Shown: positions 26,290 to 35,207 of the stretch, piece after piece
How the letters are laid out: every line of letters starts with the position of its first letter
Numbering within the stretch: position 1 is the stretch's first letter
NCBI GenBank assembly: GCA_947259485.1
Contig: CAMYLU010000006.1
Location: 62,001-126,000, forward strand
From: an uncultured Gammaproteobacteria bacterium
GTDB taxonomy: Bacteria; Pseudomonadota; Gammaproteobacteria; GCA-001735895
Reading direction: 5' to 3'
DNA: 64,000 nucleotides
The notes under the pieces: generated by a model
What the model was told of the DNA's origin: nothing
What the model saw: the letters and a program-made list of their open reading frames with translations, nothing else
Database searches by the model: none
Program-made: the position numbers and the translations under genes

Positions 26290-26595
26290 TTAATATCCAA
26301 TATCGAACGGGTCTAGCCGGGCGTTTAGAGCAGCATGCGCGTTATCGAAATAATCTAAAGTTTTTCGTAATCCAGTCGTTAAACCATGTAAGTGGGATTT
26401 CATGTCAAGCTGTCGATTTCCTGCAACCCATAATCTGACGGTTGTTGAAGTATGGGAACAGGCGATAAAAATGCCCCAAATTATAGAAACCAGAAGTTTT
26501 TTGTCAGCATTTTGCGGCACCCCGCATGACGCGCGGCGGATTCGAGCCACATCACCACAGCGGAAGCTGTATCTCAACCTCAGAGGAATTCTTCC
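26192..26595. other. Gene graveyard between oxygenase remnant and kinase operon
   Basis: No intact gene is visible. On the minus strand a frame at 26192-26289 encodes a protein-like tail (VDIYARGTVEAFDCFYDSFQ ... EPVSK, stop). Just downstream another frame reads IPPWKTRHDTELLQLPLE, both looking like decayed coding sequence of unidentified genes. The part from about 26300 to 26595 is the probable 5' region of the MHYT kinase and should hold its promoter; a GAGG ribosome-binding site is at 26582-26585. Confidence 0.45.
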
Positions 26596-28575
26596 ATGCT
26601 AGGCACCTATGACCCAACCCTCGTGGCCCTGTCTTACGGCGTCGCAGTAGCGGCTTCCTATACAGCACTCGAGCTCGCGCGCCGGGTCTCGGATTCCAGG
26701 GGGATCGAAGCCCTGATCTGGCTTGGTGCCGGTGCTTTTTCGATGGGTGTCGGCATCTGGACGATGCACTTCGTGGGTATGCTCGCGTTCAGCCTGTCGA
26801 TGCCGTTCAGCTATGACGTATTTATTACCTTTCTTTCGCTGCTGGTAGGTATCGCGGCGGCTGCGTTTGCGATCTTTATCGCTTCGCGCAAGCGCAACAG
26901 CTACGCCAAGATAGGATTGAGCGGTTTGCTGCTTGGGGGCGGCATAGCGGGTATGCATTACACCGGCATGGCGGCAATGCGCATGGATGCAACGATTGAA
27001 TATGATATGAACATCGTTGCATTGTCGATTTTAATAGCGGTTGTCGCTGCCTGCGCAGCGATCTGGATTATATTTACATTGTTAAAATCGAAAACAAAGG
27101 GTAACACCCTCGTAATTTTGAAAGCAGGCGCTGCCCTGATCATGGGTATTGCGATCTGTGGCATGCATTACACGGGAATGGTCGCGGCGAACTACACGCC
27201 TCATGGGACTGTGCATATGGAAGCGGTCGACAATACCTGGATGGCATTGACCATGGGCTCAGTGGCTCTCCTTATTCTCGCGATAACTCACCTGACCATA
27301 TATTTCGACTATCGGCTGATGGTCGAGAAAAAACAAGGGGAGAAGGCCGAGCAGAAAGCGGTACAGCTGAGCGAAATCATTGACGAGTCATCGAACGAAA
27401 TCTATCTGTTTGACTCCGATAACCTTCATTTCATCAAGGTCAATCGTGGCGCCATAGAGAACAGCGGTTACACCGCAGCCGAACTGCAAAACATGACGCC
27501 ACTAGATCTTAAACCGGAGTTTAACGAACAGAGTTTTTCGGAACTGCTGGAACCCTTGCGTGATGGGTCGAAGAACGAGCTCCTGTTTGAAACGATTCAT
27601 GAGCGTCGCGATAAAACCGAGTATCGCTCAGTAGTTCATCTGCAGCTATCGAATCTGACGAATCCGCCGGTCTTTGTTGCCATTGTCACGGACATTACCG
27701 ATCGCAAGAATCTCGAACAACAGCTGGCGCAGGCCAAGAAAATGGAATCGATCGGCCAACTGGCAGCCGGTATCGCGCACGAGATCAATACCCCTGCGCA
27801 ATTCGTCGGCGACAATATCCGATTCATCAAGGATGCATTTGACGACTTGATCGAACTGACAGGCGGCTACGGCAAACTATTGGATGCCGTTAAAAACGAT
27901 GCGGTAACCGAAGCGTTAATCGAGGAAATCGAGGCGGCTTACAAAAAATCCGATCCCGAGTACCTGGTCGATGAGATACCGCTTGCCATCGATCAGTCGC
28001 TGGATGGCATAACGCGGATTTCAAATATCGTGCGCGCAATGAAAGAGTTTTCTCATCCGGGTAGCAAGGATCTTGAGGCTACCGATCTCAACCAGTCTAT
28101 ATCAAATACCATCACCGTGGCTTCCAACGAATGGAAATATATCGCCGACGTGGAAACTGATCTTGCCGAGGATCTTCCTAGTGTCAAATGTTTTCCGCAG
28201 GAGGTTAACCAGGTCATACTCAACCTGATTGTCAACGCCGCGCACGCAATCGATGGCACCAGGGAGAGCGAATCGGCCGACAAGGGCTGCATAAAGATCA
28301 ACACACGACAGGTCGACGACGAGGTCGAAGTCCGTGTTACCGATACAGGTTGCGGTATACCTGACGATATCAAGCACCGCATATTTGATCCGTTTTTCAC
28401 AACCAAGGATGTCGGCAAGGGATCCGGGCAGGGACTGGCGATGGCTTACAGGACCATCGTCGACCAGCACAAGGGAAAACTGGAAGTAGAATCGACTATC
28501 GGTCGTGGGACCACCTTTACGATTCGGCTGCCAATTAACGGCAGCCCAACACTGATGGACGAGGTGGCGGCATGA
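26596..28575 (+). CDS. MHYT-domain sensor histidine kinase
   Basis: The 659-residue protein begins with a seven-helix MHYT sensor: three repeats with the motif TMHFVGM, GMHYTGM and GMHYTGM near residues 55, 123 and 188, thought to bind a metal and sense a gas or redox signal. A PAS domain (about 255-370; IDESSNEIYLFDSDNLHFIKV) is followed by a HisKA region with the phospho-acceptor His in GIAHEINTPAQF (near 395). The HATPase domain has N box VILNLIVNAAHAID, G1 DTGCGIPDD and G2 GSGQGLAMAY. The start of the HDOD response regulator overlaps its stop, so the three signalling genes form one operon. Confidence 0.92.
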   Translation: MLGTYDPTLVALSYGVAVAASYTALELARRVSDSRGIEALIWLGAGAFSMGVGIWTMHFVGMLAFSLSMPFSYDVFITFLSLLVGIAAAAFAIFIASRKRNSYAKIGLSGLLLGGGIAGMHYTGMAAMRMDATIEYDMNIVALSILIAVVAACAAIWIIFTLLKSKTKGNTLVILKAGAALIMGIAICGMHYTGMVAANYTPHGTVHMEAVDNTWMALTMGSVALLILAITHLTIYFDYRLMVEKKQGEKAEQKAVQLSEIIDESSNEIYLFDSDNLHFIKVNRGAIENSGYTAAELQNMTPLDLKPEFNEQSFSELLEPLRDGSKNELLFETIHERRDKTEYRSVVHLQLSNLTNPPVFVAIVTDITDRKNLEQQLAQAKKMESIGQLAAGIAHEINTPAQFVGDNIRFIKDAFDDLIELTGGYGKLLDAVKNDAVTEALIEEIEAAYKKSDPEYLVDEIPLAIDQSLDGITRISNIVRAMKEFSHPGSKDLEATDLNQSISNTITVASNEWKYIADVETDLAEDLPSVKCFPQEVNQVILNLIVNAAHAIDGTRESESADKGCIKINTRQVDDEVEVRVTDTGCGIPDDIKHRIFDPFFTTKDVGKGSGQGLAMAYRTIVDQHKGKLEVESTIGRGTTFTIRLPINGSPTLMDEVAA

Positions 28576-29783
28576 TGCGCATCATTTTTGTTGATGACGA
28601 ACCCAATATTCTCAGTGGATTACGCAGAATCCTGCGGCCGCTTAGAGAAGAGTGGGACATGGTTTTCGTGGAAAGTGGCCAGCAGGCGCTGGAGTCCCTT
28701 GATGAAGCGCCCTGTGACATTGTTGTTAGCGACATGAAAATGCCGGAGATGGACGGTGCCCAACTGCTGTCCGAAATCCAGCAACGCTTTCCGGAATCTA
28801 TCCGAATTGCGTTATCGGGTGAAACGGATTCGCACATGATTTACCGCTGCGTGCAGCATGCTCACCAGTATCTTTCCAAGCCCTGTGACGCGGACACTCT
28901 CGTCGCTACTGTAAAACGTGCCTACGCGCTGAGAAACCTGATGAAAGACGAGCAACTGAGGAAACTGGTTTCAAACTTGTCATCATTACCAAGCCTGCCT
29001 GCCCAGTATGAGAGCATCATGCAGGAGCTGCAGTCGGAAGATCCCTCTCTGCAGAAGATCGGGGAAATTATCGAGTCCGATGTCGCGATGTCGGCAAAAA
29101 TATTACAGCTGGTAAATTCCGCTTTTTTCGGTCTCGTGCGGCATGTATCGTCGCCGGTTGAGGCCAGCAAGTTTCTGGGCCTCGATGTCATCAAGTCACT
29201 GGTCCTGACAACGGGTGTTTTTTCACAGTTCGACGCGTCGAGCATCGGTGAGGCAAGGCTGCAGGCTATCTGGAACCACGCTGCCCAGGTAGGCATACTG
29301 GCGAAACAGATTGCGGTTCAGCAGACAACTCACAAATTACTGGGCGATTACGCCTTGATGGGTGCGCTGCTGGCGGATGTCGGCAAGCTCGTGTTCGCTG
29401 TGAACCTGGGCGAGGAACTCGCTCGCGCGGAAAAAATTGCTGCAGACGAGCATCGTCCCGACTGGGAAGTCGAGCGGGAGATCATCGGGCACAGTCACAT
29501 GGATGTCGGGGCATTTCTGATGGGACTCTGGGGCTTGCCGAACCCGGTGGTCGAGTGTGTTGCCTTTCACCATGTGCCTGCTGAATGCGTTGAAGAGGAT
29601 TTTTCCCCGTTAACGGCGGTGCACATTGCCGATGCCATTGTCAGTGCCGACGGTCACGAAGACCTGCCCGGGCTCGACCGCGATTATATCGGCAAGATGG
29701 GTGCAGCCGAACGATTGCCGGAGTGGCTGAAGTTATACCAAAAACTTTTTATCACGGACGTAGAGGTCGCGGTTAATGGGTGA
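28572..29783 (+). CDS. Response regulator with HDOD output domain
   Basis: The 403-residue protein has an N-terminal receiver (IIFVDDEPNIL; phospho-acceptor Asp in VVSDMKMPEMDG; Thr/Ser in IALSGET; Lys in YLSKPCD). An HDOD domain of about 200 residues starts near residue 135 (LSSLPSLPAQYESIM, VAMSAKILQLVNSAFFG, YALMGALLADVGKL, IGHSHMDVGAFLMGLWGLP). HDOD proteins act in signalling, often by protein interaction. It overlaps the kinase gene by 4 nt and the next regulator by 8 nt, so it is likely phosphorylated by the MHYT kinase. Confidence 0.9.
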   Translation: MMRIIFVDDEPNILSGLRRILRPLREEWDMVFVESGQQALESLDEAPCDIVVSDMKMPEMDGAQLLSEIQQRFPESIRIALSGETDSHMIYRCVQHAHQYLSKPCDADTLVATVKRAYALRNLMKDEQLRKLVSNLSSLPSLPAQYESIMQELQSEDPSLQKIGEIIESDVAMSAKILQLVNSAFFGLVRHVSSPVEASKFLGLDVIKSLVLTTGVFSQFDASSIGEARLQAIWNHAAQVGILAKQIAVQQTTHKLLGDYALMGALLADVGKLVFAVNLGEELARAEKIAADEHRPDWEVEREIIGHSHMDVGAFLMGLWGLPNPVVECVAFHHVPAECVEEDFSPLTAVHIADAIVSADGHEDLPGLDRDYIGKMGAAERLPEWLKLYQKLFITDVEVAVNG

Positions 29784-30918
29784 GAAAATCCTTTTCGTCG
29801 ACGACGAACCCAACGTGCTGCAGTCGATACGTCGCACTTTGCGCTCAAAGTTTGATCTCGACACGGCTGAAGGCGGCGAGGAAGCGCTGGGCTTGCTGAA
29901 CGCCAATGGCACCTACGCGGTGATTGTCTCGGACATGCGCATGCCGGGTATGAACGGTGTTGAGCTGCTGGCTCAGGCCAAGCAGCAGTCGCCAGATACC
30001 GTGCGCATGATGCTAACGGGAAATGCAGATCAGCAGACCGCGGTTGACGCGGTTAATCATGGCGATATTTTCAGGTTTCTAAACAAGCCCTGTGAGTCCG
30101 AGGAACTATCCGGCGCCATCACCAGCGGACTGCGTCAGCATCAGCTGATCACGGCAGAAAAAGACCTGCTCGAGAATACTTTGCAAGGCAGTATCAAGGC
30201 GCTCACCGACGTACTCGCCTTGACGAATCCAGAAGTCTTTGGACGCACCACCCGATTCAAGCACCGGATCCGCCAAATAGCTGAAGAAATGGAGCTAACC
30301 GATATCTGGCAGCTCGAGGATGTCGCTATGCTTTCGCTAATTGGCAGCATGGCGGTCCATGAGGATCTCGTAAAACGCAAGCTACACGGGGAATCAATTT
30401 CGTTTGACGAACTCGCAGAGTTCGCATTACATGCCAAGGTAGGCGCCGATCTGCTGAAAGCAATCCCGCGCATGGAGGATATCGCCCGGTCGATTCGCTA
30501 CCAGGAAAAGAACTATGACGGTTCGGGGTATCCGCGAGACGACATCAAGGGTGCGGATATTCCGCTGGGCGCTCGCTTGATCAAGGTTATTCTCGATTTT
30601 GATGCGTTTGAGTCTTGCGGAGATTCTGAACAGGCGGCGCTTGGTAAACTGAAGGCCCAGGCGCATTTTTACGATCCAAGCGTACTCGGCGCCTTCGAAA
30701 ACACGTTCGAGCAGGATTCGGCATTAATCATAAAACCTGTCCCGATTTCCCAGTTAGCGGACGGCATGCTGCTGGCGGACGATGTGGTGACCTCTAGCGA
30801 AGTGTTGCTCGTGGCCAAAGGCCAGGAGACGACGCAGTCGGTGCGTCGGCACCTGCAAAACTACCAGGCAAACGATCAAATCGGCGATTCGGTAAATGTA
30901 TGGTGTGAAGGCGCCTGA
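29776..30918 (+). CDS. Response regulator with degenerate HD-GYP domain
   Basis: The 380-residue protein has a receiver with the acidic pair DDEPNVL, phospho-acceptor Asp in IVSDMRMPGMNG, Thr in MLTGNAD and Lys in FLNKPCE. The following domain is HD-GYP-like but has lost key residues. The HD dyad is missing (LIGSMAVHEDLVKRK). The paired His before the GYP motif is replaced (IRYQEKNYDGSGYP instead of HHE..DG.GYP). One His in LHAKVGADLL remains. A normal HD-GYP domain hydrolyses cyclic di-GMP; this one probably cannot and may act as a binding or docking module. It is the last gene of the operon. Confidence 0.87.
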   Translation: MGEKILFVDDEPNVLQSIRRTLRSKFDLDTAEGGEEALGLLNANGTYAVIVSDMRMPGMNGVELLAQAKQQSPDTVRMMLTGNADQQTAVDAVNHGDIFRFLNKPCESEELSGAITSGLRQHQLITAEKDLLENTLQGSIKALTDVLALTNPEVFGRTTRFKHRIRQIAEEMELTDIWQLEDVAMLSLIGSMAVHEDLVKRKLHGESISFDELAEFALHAKVGADLLKAIPRMEDIARSIRYQEKNYDGSGYPRDDIKGADIPLGARLIKVILDFDAFESCGDSEQAALGKLKAQAHFYDPSVLGAFENTFEQDSALIIKPVPISQLADGMLLADDVVTSSEVLLVAKGQETTQSVRRHLQNYQANDQIGDSVNVWCEGA

Positions 30919-30935
30919 TCCGGGAGGGGCAGTCG

Positions 30936-31148
30936 TTATCCTTCCAGTACCAGGCTGTTGATCGTGGTTGTGTAGCGGCATAGGGTATCGTCGCCGTCAA
31001 TTGAGAGCCAGACGGCGATAACTTGCTGCGGGCTTTCGAGTTGGTAGTCAAGACTGAAATCCGCGGACTTGTCCGGCAGCTGCCAGTTATCGGTGTGCTG
31101 CAGTGGCAGAGCGATGGCGCCGGCCAGCATCAGCGTGTTCAGTTTCAT
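30936..31148 (-). pseudogene. Internally deleted copy of the secreted protein gene
   Basis: A 70-residue frame joins the N-terminus of the protein at 25285-25926 (MKLNTLMLAGAIALPLQ, DNWQL) directly to its C-terminus (DFSLDYQLESPQQVIAVWL, then DGDDTLCRYTTTINSLVLEG). About 140 central residues are missing and the frame is kept. It may still be translated and secreted, but most of the domain is gone, so I treat it as a deletion pseudogene. It is convergent with the response-regulator operon and follows the oxygenase gene on its own strand, like the intact copy follows the oxygenase remnant. Confidence 0.7.
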
Positions 31149-31269
31149 TGCTGCACTCGTCGAGGATTGAAAGCATTGTGCGGTTTGACCAGGGAATTGA
31201 ATCAGCACTGCACGCTGCCGGGATGCCTGGCTGGCTCGCTACCTGCCGGCTCGAAAATAGTCCGGTTCG

Positions 31270-32124
31270 TCAGTCAACCAGTTTGTCGGCGCGTACCCGG
31301 TTTTCGGCGTGGGCTTCGGTGATCTTGCCGTACAGGTCTTTGACCCGCTCCCTGCTGCCGATCATGCCCGGCTTTTCACTGAAAGACATGATCAGTAACA
31401 GGCGGTCGGTATCGCCGCTGTTTGCGGTGACCTGGTGCAGCGAAAAACGGCCGAGGAAAAACTGCAGGTCGCCGGCATTCAACTGGAGCCGCTTGACCCG
31501 GCTGCGATCACCGTCAAGCACCTGTTTAACCTCGCCATAGCATTCGTCCTGCGCGCTGCGCAAATCCGGTACATACTCGAAATGCCCGCCACTCTCGGCC
31601 GGCTGGAGTAGCATCGTGATGGTGAATTCATTGGTGTCGAAGTGCCAGTTGAATTGTTGTCCGGGCTTGCCGACATTAACAATCATGTTTGAGACCGGGT
31701 CTTCGTAAATGAATAATTCTTTCTTGCCGAGGCACTCGGCGAGAAACTGTTTTAACGGTTCCCAGTAGTAGAGCCGATGCGCTGCAGTGTCATCGCCAAA
31801 CAGGTCGGCAGTAATGAAACCGTTAGTGCGTGGAATAAAAATATTAAGCGGGTGGTCTCCGGGAAACCCGGGATTGCCATCGTTAAGATAAACGTTGCAC
31901 TGTTTGCGCTCCGAGTAATAAGTCTGCGATCTACGCTCACTGGCTTCGGCAAGTAAGGTATTGAGCCCAGCAACACTGAAAAAATCACGAATAACCGCGC
32001 AGCCATCGTCGTCGAGGCCGGCCCTGACCTGTTCTATTATCTCGCGCCGCCCAGGATGTTGCAGTTCATCGATGGGATAGAGCGCGTGATTGATGATTTC
32101 AGTACAGGCGAGATTTTGTGACAT
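31270..32124 (-). CDS. 2-oxoglutarate/Fe(II)-dependent oxygenase
   Basis: From the ATG at 32124 (GGAG at 9-nt spacing; a GTG at 32139 is less likely) the protein has 284 residues. The iron site is visible: HxD in NWHFDTNEFTITMLLQ and a distal His in FSLHQVTANS, followed by Arg in TDRLLLIMSF, expected to bind the 2OG carboxylate. The layout (N-terminal helical part, FIPRTNGFITADLFGDD, GGHFEYVPDLR after the iron site) resembles the free-amino-acid hydroxylase/halogenase group around BesD/HalD. Because the acidic ligand is Asp rather than Gly, a hydroxylase is expected. That subgroup placement is an inference. The DksA-like gene lies 24 nt upstream. Confidence 0.8.
   Translation of the reverse strand: MSQNLACTEIINHALYPIDELQHPGRREIIEQVRAGLDDDGCAVIRDFFSVAGLNTLLAEASERRSQTYYSERKQCNVYLNDGNPGFPGDHPLNIFIPRTNGFITADLFGDDTAAHRLYYWEPLKQFLAECLGKKELFIYEDPVSNMIVNVGKPGQQFNWHFDTNEFTITMLLQPAESGGHFEYVPDLRSAQDECYGEVKQVLDGDRSRVKRLQLNAGDLQFFLGRFSLHQVTANSGDTDRLLLIMSFSEKPGMIGSRERVKDLYGKITEAHAENRVRADKLVD
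31548..31648. repeat. 101-bp near-identical direct repeat, right copy
   Basis: This is the counterpart of 25986-26086. Here it lies inside the intact oxygenase gene and encodes the iron-site segment. Confidence 0.85.
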
Positions 32125-32148
32125 AGCTGATTTCTCCACAGCTGGAGT

Positions 32149-32415
32149 TTAGCGTAACTGGCTATCCTTGCTGGCCCTGCGATTGACGCTGCCCTGGGTT
32201 TCCTGCAGCAGGTCAAGTTGCTGTTGACAGGTAATGCACAGGCGTACCCCGGTGATAGCCTTGCGGCGTGCTTCGGGAATTTCAACGCCGCATTCCTCGC
32301 AATGGGTCAGGCTCTCGCCTTTCGGTAAACGGCTGCGCGCCAGTTCGACCGCATCTTCGACGCTGGCATCGATCTGATCCTGCACCGCACCGTCGCGCGC
32401 CCAGCCTGTTGCCAT
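32149..32415 (-). CDS. DksA/TraR C4-type zinc finger protein (YbiI family)
   Basis: The 88-residue protein begins MATGWARDGAVQDQIDASVEDAV and carries a four-cysteine zinc finger, CEECG...CITCQ (near residues 39-62, in GESLTHCEECGVEIPEARR and TGVRLCITCQQQLDL). It ends NRRASKDSQLR. Start, finger and end match E. coli YbiI and short phage-type DksA relatives, which may bind RNA polymerase through the secondary channel. It precedes the oxygenase gene on the same strand by 24 nt. Confidence 0.88.
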   Translation of the reverse strand: MATGWARDGAVQDQIDASVEDAVELARSRLPKGESLTHCEECGVEIPEARRKAITGVRLCITCQQQLDLLQETQGSVNRRASKDSQLR

Positions 32416-32469
32416 GGATTATTCCTGCTTCACCAAAGATCAATATTTTGCACCTGTCGACGGCCCTGA

Positions 32470-33864
32470 TCAATCAGGTTCTGCAATTTCGAGCGGCGCA
32501 TTACGGGCCTCGATATCGGCCGCGGCAGCGAACAAGGTGTCTTCACGAAAGCGTGTCGCGACCAGTTGCACACCCATCGGGGCTGAAGCGTTATTGCCGG
32601 TGGCTACCGATATCCCCGGCATACCCATCAGCGGCAGCGCAATCTGCGTCATTTGTGCCTCGAGTACGCGCCGAAAAGACGCGGGTGATTCAACGTCCAG
32701 CATATCGGGGAAGGGTGGTTCCGCTGAAACCGGGCATAGCAGGACCGGGCGCTTCGACAGGAACAGCTGCCACTCACGCGCAAGCGTTATTCTTCGCTGT
32801 AACGCCTCCATCAGGCCTTCAAGCGTGGGAGTCGGACAGTTTGCGCGCAATTGCGCGTATACGAAATTGGCGTCGGGATCATCTTCCTGTTTGACCGCCA
32901 TACCACCGTTGTAATGATATTCCGACATCCATAACAGCAGTTGTAACTGCATCGCCTCGCGCATCGGCGGGGTGTCGACTTCGGTCACTTCCCAACCCGC
33001 ATCCGCAAGCTGTGTTGCGGCCTCGCGCAATGCATTTTCGACTTCAGCGGTAACTTCAAGACCGTCGGGCGAAATGCACAAGGCTACCCGTTTCGGTGCC
33101 GGCGCCTGTTCGATCGGTGCTGGCACCCACCAGGGATCGAGCTCGCTGGCCGCCGACATGGCTTCTAGAGCGAGCCTCAGATCTTTTATGCTGCGTGCAA
33201 TGGGTCCTGACACCGCGGTTAATTGCGCGCCGATATGTCGATCCGGCAGCGACAGGTTGACCGCCGGAACTCTACCCAGGCTCGGGCGAATACCGTGTAG
33301 TCCACAGGCGTAAGCGGGATAACGGATCGAACCGGCGATATCGGTGCCGTGCCCGATGGCACAGATGCCGGATGCAACAGCAGCCGCAGCGCCACCCGAA
33401 GACCCGCCGGGCGTTAGTTTCGTGTTACGCGGATTCAGGGTATGCCCATGCAGGGAATTGCGGGTAAACCAGCGCATCGAAAAAGCCGGGGTATTGGTCC
33501 TGCCGACAATAATGGCGCCGGCCCTGGTAAGGTTTGTTACCACCGGGCTGTCCTGCTGCGCAAAGTGATCCTGTTGAATGCGTATGCCGTTGGTGTTGGC
33601 AAAACCCTGCTGATCGATATTGACCTTTATCGTGACCGGCACCCCGGCCAGTTTTCCGGGTGACCAGCCATCGGCGATGGCGTCGTCGACGTCGCGTGCC
33701 GAGGCGAGTGCGGCCTCGGGCATCTGCTGCACCACGGCATTAATAGCTGGATTTACCGCCTGCAGCCGCTGCAGGCTGTGCTCGGTAACCTCGGTCGCTG
33801 AAATTTCGCGATTGGCAACCCGAGTTGCAATATCGGCTGCGCCTAAACGCCATAGTTCGGTCAT
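32470..33864 (-). CDS. Amidase (amidase signature family)
   Basis: The 464-residue protein has the amidase-signature Ser-cisSer-Lys triad: Lys in PVTIKVNID (near residue 79), the glycine-rich PGGSSGGAAAAVASG (cis-Ser near 155), and the nucleophilic Ser in GTDIAGSIRYPAY (near 179). These enzymes hydrolyse amides such as indoleacetamide, aryl or small carboxamides. Length is normal. It is divergent from the Rieske oxygenase gene (63 nt between starts), so the two may share a control region. The substrate is unknown. Confidence 0.9.
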   Translation of the reverse strand: MTELWRLGAADIATRVANREISATEVTEHSLQRLQAVNPAINAVVQQMPEAALASARDVDDAIADGWSPGKLAGVPVTIKVNIDQQGFANTNGIRIQQDHFAQQDSPVVTNLTRAGAIIVGRTNTPAFSMRWFTRNSLHGHTLNPRNTKLTPGGSSGGAAAAVASGICAIGHGTDIAGSIRYPAYACGLHGIRPSLGRVPAVNLSLPDRHIGAQLTAVSGPIARSIKDLRLALEAMSAASELDPWWVPAPIEQAPAPKRVALCISPDGLEVTAEVENALREAATQLADAGWEVTEVDTPPMREAMQLQLLLWMSEYHYNGGMAVKQEDDPDANFVYAQLRANCPTPTLEGLMEALQRRITLAREWQLFLSKRPVLLCPVSAEPPFPDMLDVESPASFRRVLEAQMTQIALPLMGMPGISVATGNNASAPMGVQLVATRFREDTLFAAAADIEARNAPLEIAEPD

Positions 33865-33927
33865 CGATCGTCCCCGGCTGCAATTCTAATCATTATAAAG
33901 CAGTTAATATTTGCAGATGCCTATATT

Positions 33928-35112
33928 ATGCTTGCTGTTGCCATGCATCGAAACCCGCGCACCAATACGCCGCTCGCGACCGTACTCGAGGAATTGCAGT
34001 CTGCGGCCGCATTGCCGTTCGATCAAGCGCACCCAATACCGCCGTCGGTCAATCATTCGCTCGAGTTTCTGGATTACGAACGTGAGGCTGTTTTCCAGCA
34101 GGAATGGATTTGTGTCGGCCGAGAAGATGAAATACCTGCTAGTGGCGATTTCCTGACCCACCAGATTGCCGAGGTGCCGGTACTCATCGTGCGCCAGCCG
34201 GATGCGGAGATCAAGGCTTTCGTTAATGCCTGCGCGCATCGCTTCGCGTGCCTGGTGCCAGATGACAAGGGTTCGGGAAAACGCTTTACCTGTCGCTACC
34301 ACGCCTGGACTTACGATATTTCGGGGCAGTTGGTCCGAGCGCCTTACATGGAGATGAAAGACGGGTTTGATGTAACCCGGCATCGGCTGCGTCCCCTGCG
34401 GTTGGCTACCTGGGAGGGTTTTATCTATGTCACGCTGGCGGAAAATCCTTCAACCCAGCTTGATGAATCGCTCGCACCGCTGCGTGAGCAGGTGGTTGGA
34501 CGCTACGACATGGCCTGTTACCAGACCGTGCTGCGCGAAAGCATGGAATGGAACGCCAACTGGAAAAACCTGATCGAAAATTTCACCGAGAGCTACCACG
34601 TGCCGATCGCCCATGGCAAAACTTTCGCCCAACACAACAAGCCGCCGCAGGACTATGTCTGTGGCGAAGACAGTGCCCATTACTGCTACCACCGTGCACC
34701 CCAGGCGGCAGAAACCGGGCTCGGTGCTGCGCATCCACAGAACGACCGGCTCGAGGATGAGTGGCGTCGCATGATGATCGATTTCTGTGTGTTTCCAAAT
34801 CACCTGGTGACGCTGATGCCGGATTATCTCTGGTATATATCGGTGCAACCGCTAGGGGTTGACAAAATGTACGCGACCTGGAGCCTGGCGGTGCCGCCGG
34901 AAGTTCTGGCCGACGTCAGCGAAGCAGATTTCGATGACTGGCTAGCCCAGTTCAAGCATTACATGGAGGTTGCCAATGGTGAAGATAAAGCCTTGGTCGA
35001 AGCCCTGCACCGTGGCAGCGCGGCGCCGCTTTTACCTGCCGGCGTTTATCACCCGATCGAACGTAACCTGTGGCAATTTATGCGCTACCTGGCCGGAATG
35101 TGCAAATCATGA
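33928..35112 (+). CDS. Rieske non-haem iron oxygenase, alpha subunit (GbcA/CntA-like)
   Basis: The 394-residue protein has an N-terminal Rieske centre (CAH near residue 101 and CRYH near 122, in NACAHRFACLV and FTCRYHAWTYDISG). The C-terminal catalytic domain has the mononuclear iron motif N-x-x-E-x-x-x-x-YH-x4-H, seen in NLIENFTESYHVPIAHGKTF near residue 213. The compact length and the ESYH sequence fit the oxygenases that demethylate or cleave quaternary amines (glycine betaine GbcA, carnitine CntA), but aromatic-ring or other substrates are possible. No reductase partner (GbcB/CntB) is encoded in the window. The RidA, crotonase, BKACE and PhyH genes next to it suggest a catabolic set. Confidence 0.85.
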   Translation: MLAVAMHRNPRTNTPLATVLEELQSAAALPFDQAHPIPPSVNHSLEFLDYEREAVFQQEWICVGREDEIPASGDFLTHQIAEVPVLIVRQPDAEIKAFVNACAHRFACLVPDDKGSGKRFTCRYHAWTYDISGQLVRAPYMEMKDGFDVTRHRLRPLRLATWEGFIYVTLAENPSTQLDESLAPLREQVVGRYDMACYQTVLRESMEWNANWKNLIENFTESYHVPIAHGKTFAQHNKPPQDYVCGEDSAHYCYHRAPQAAETGLGAAHPQNDRLEDEWRRMMIDFCVFPNHLVTLMPDYLWYISVQPLGVDKMYATWSLAVPPEVLADVSEADFDDWLAQFKHYMEVANGEDKALVEALHRGSAAPLLPAGVYHPIERNLWQFMRYLAGMCKS

Positions 35113-35207
35113 CACGGACATCGCCTGTGTTGCCTGAAGTTGCATTAAATGCGAGCGAGTGGAAACTCAAAGTCATCCGGGATGATGGTGTGGCCGTTGG
35201 TTAAGGA

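Noticed and set aside
25986-31648. IS element or composite transposon bounded by the 101-bp repeats
   Set aside because: The repeats are coding parts of an oxygenase gene, not inverted-repeat ends, and no transposase is visible between them.
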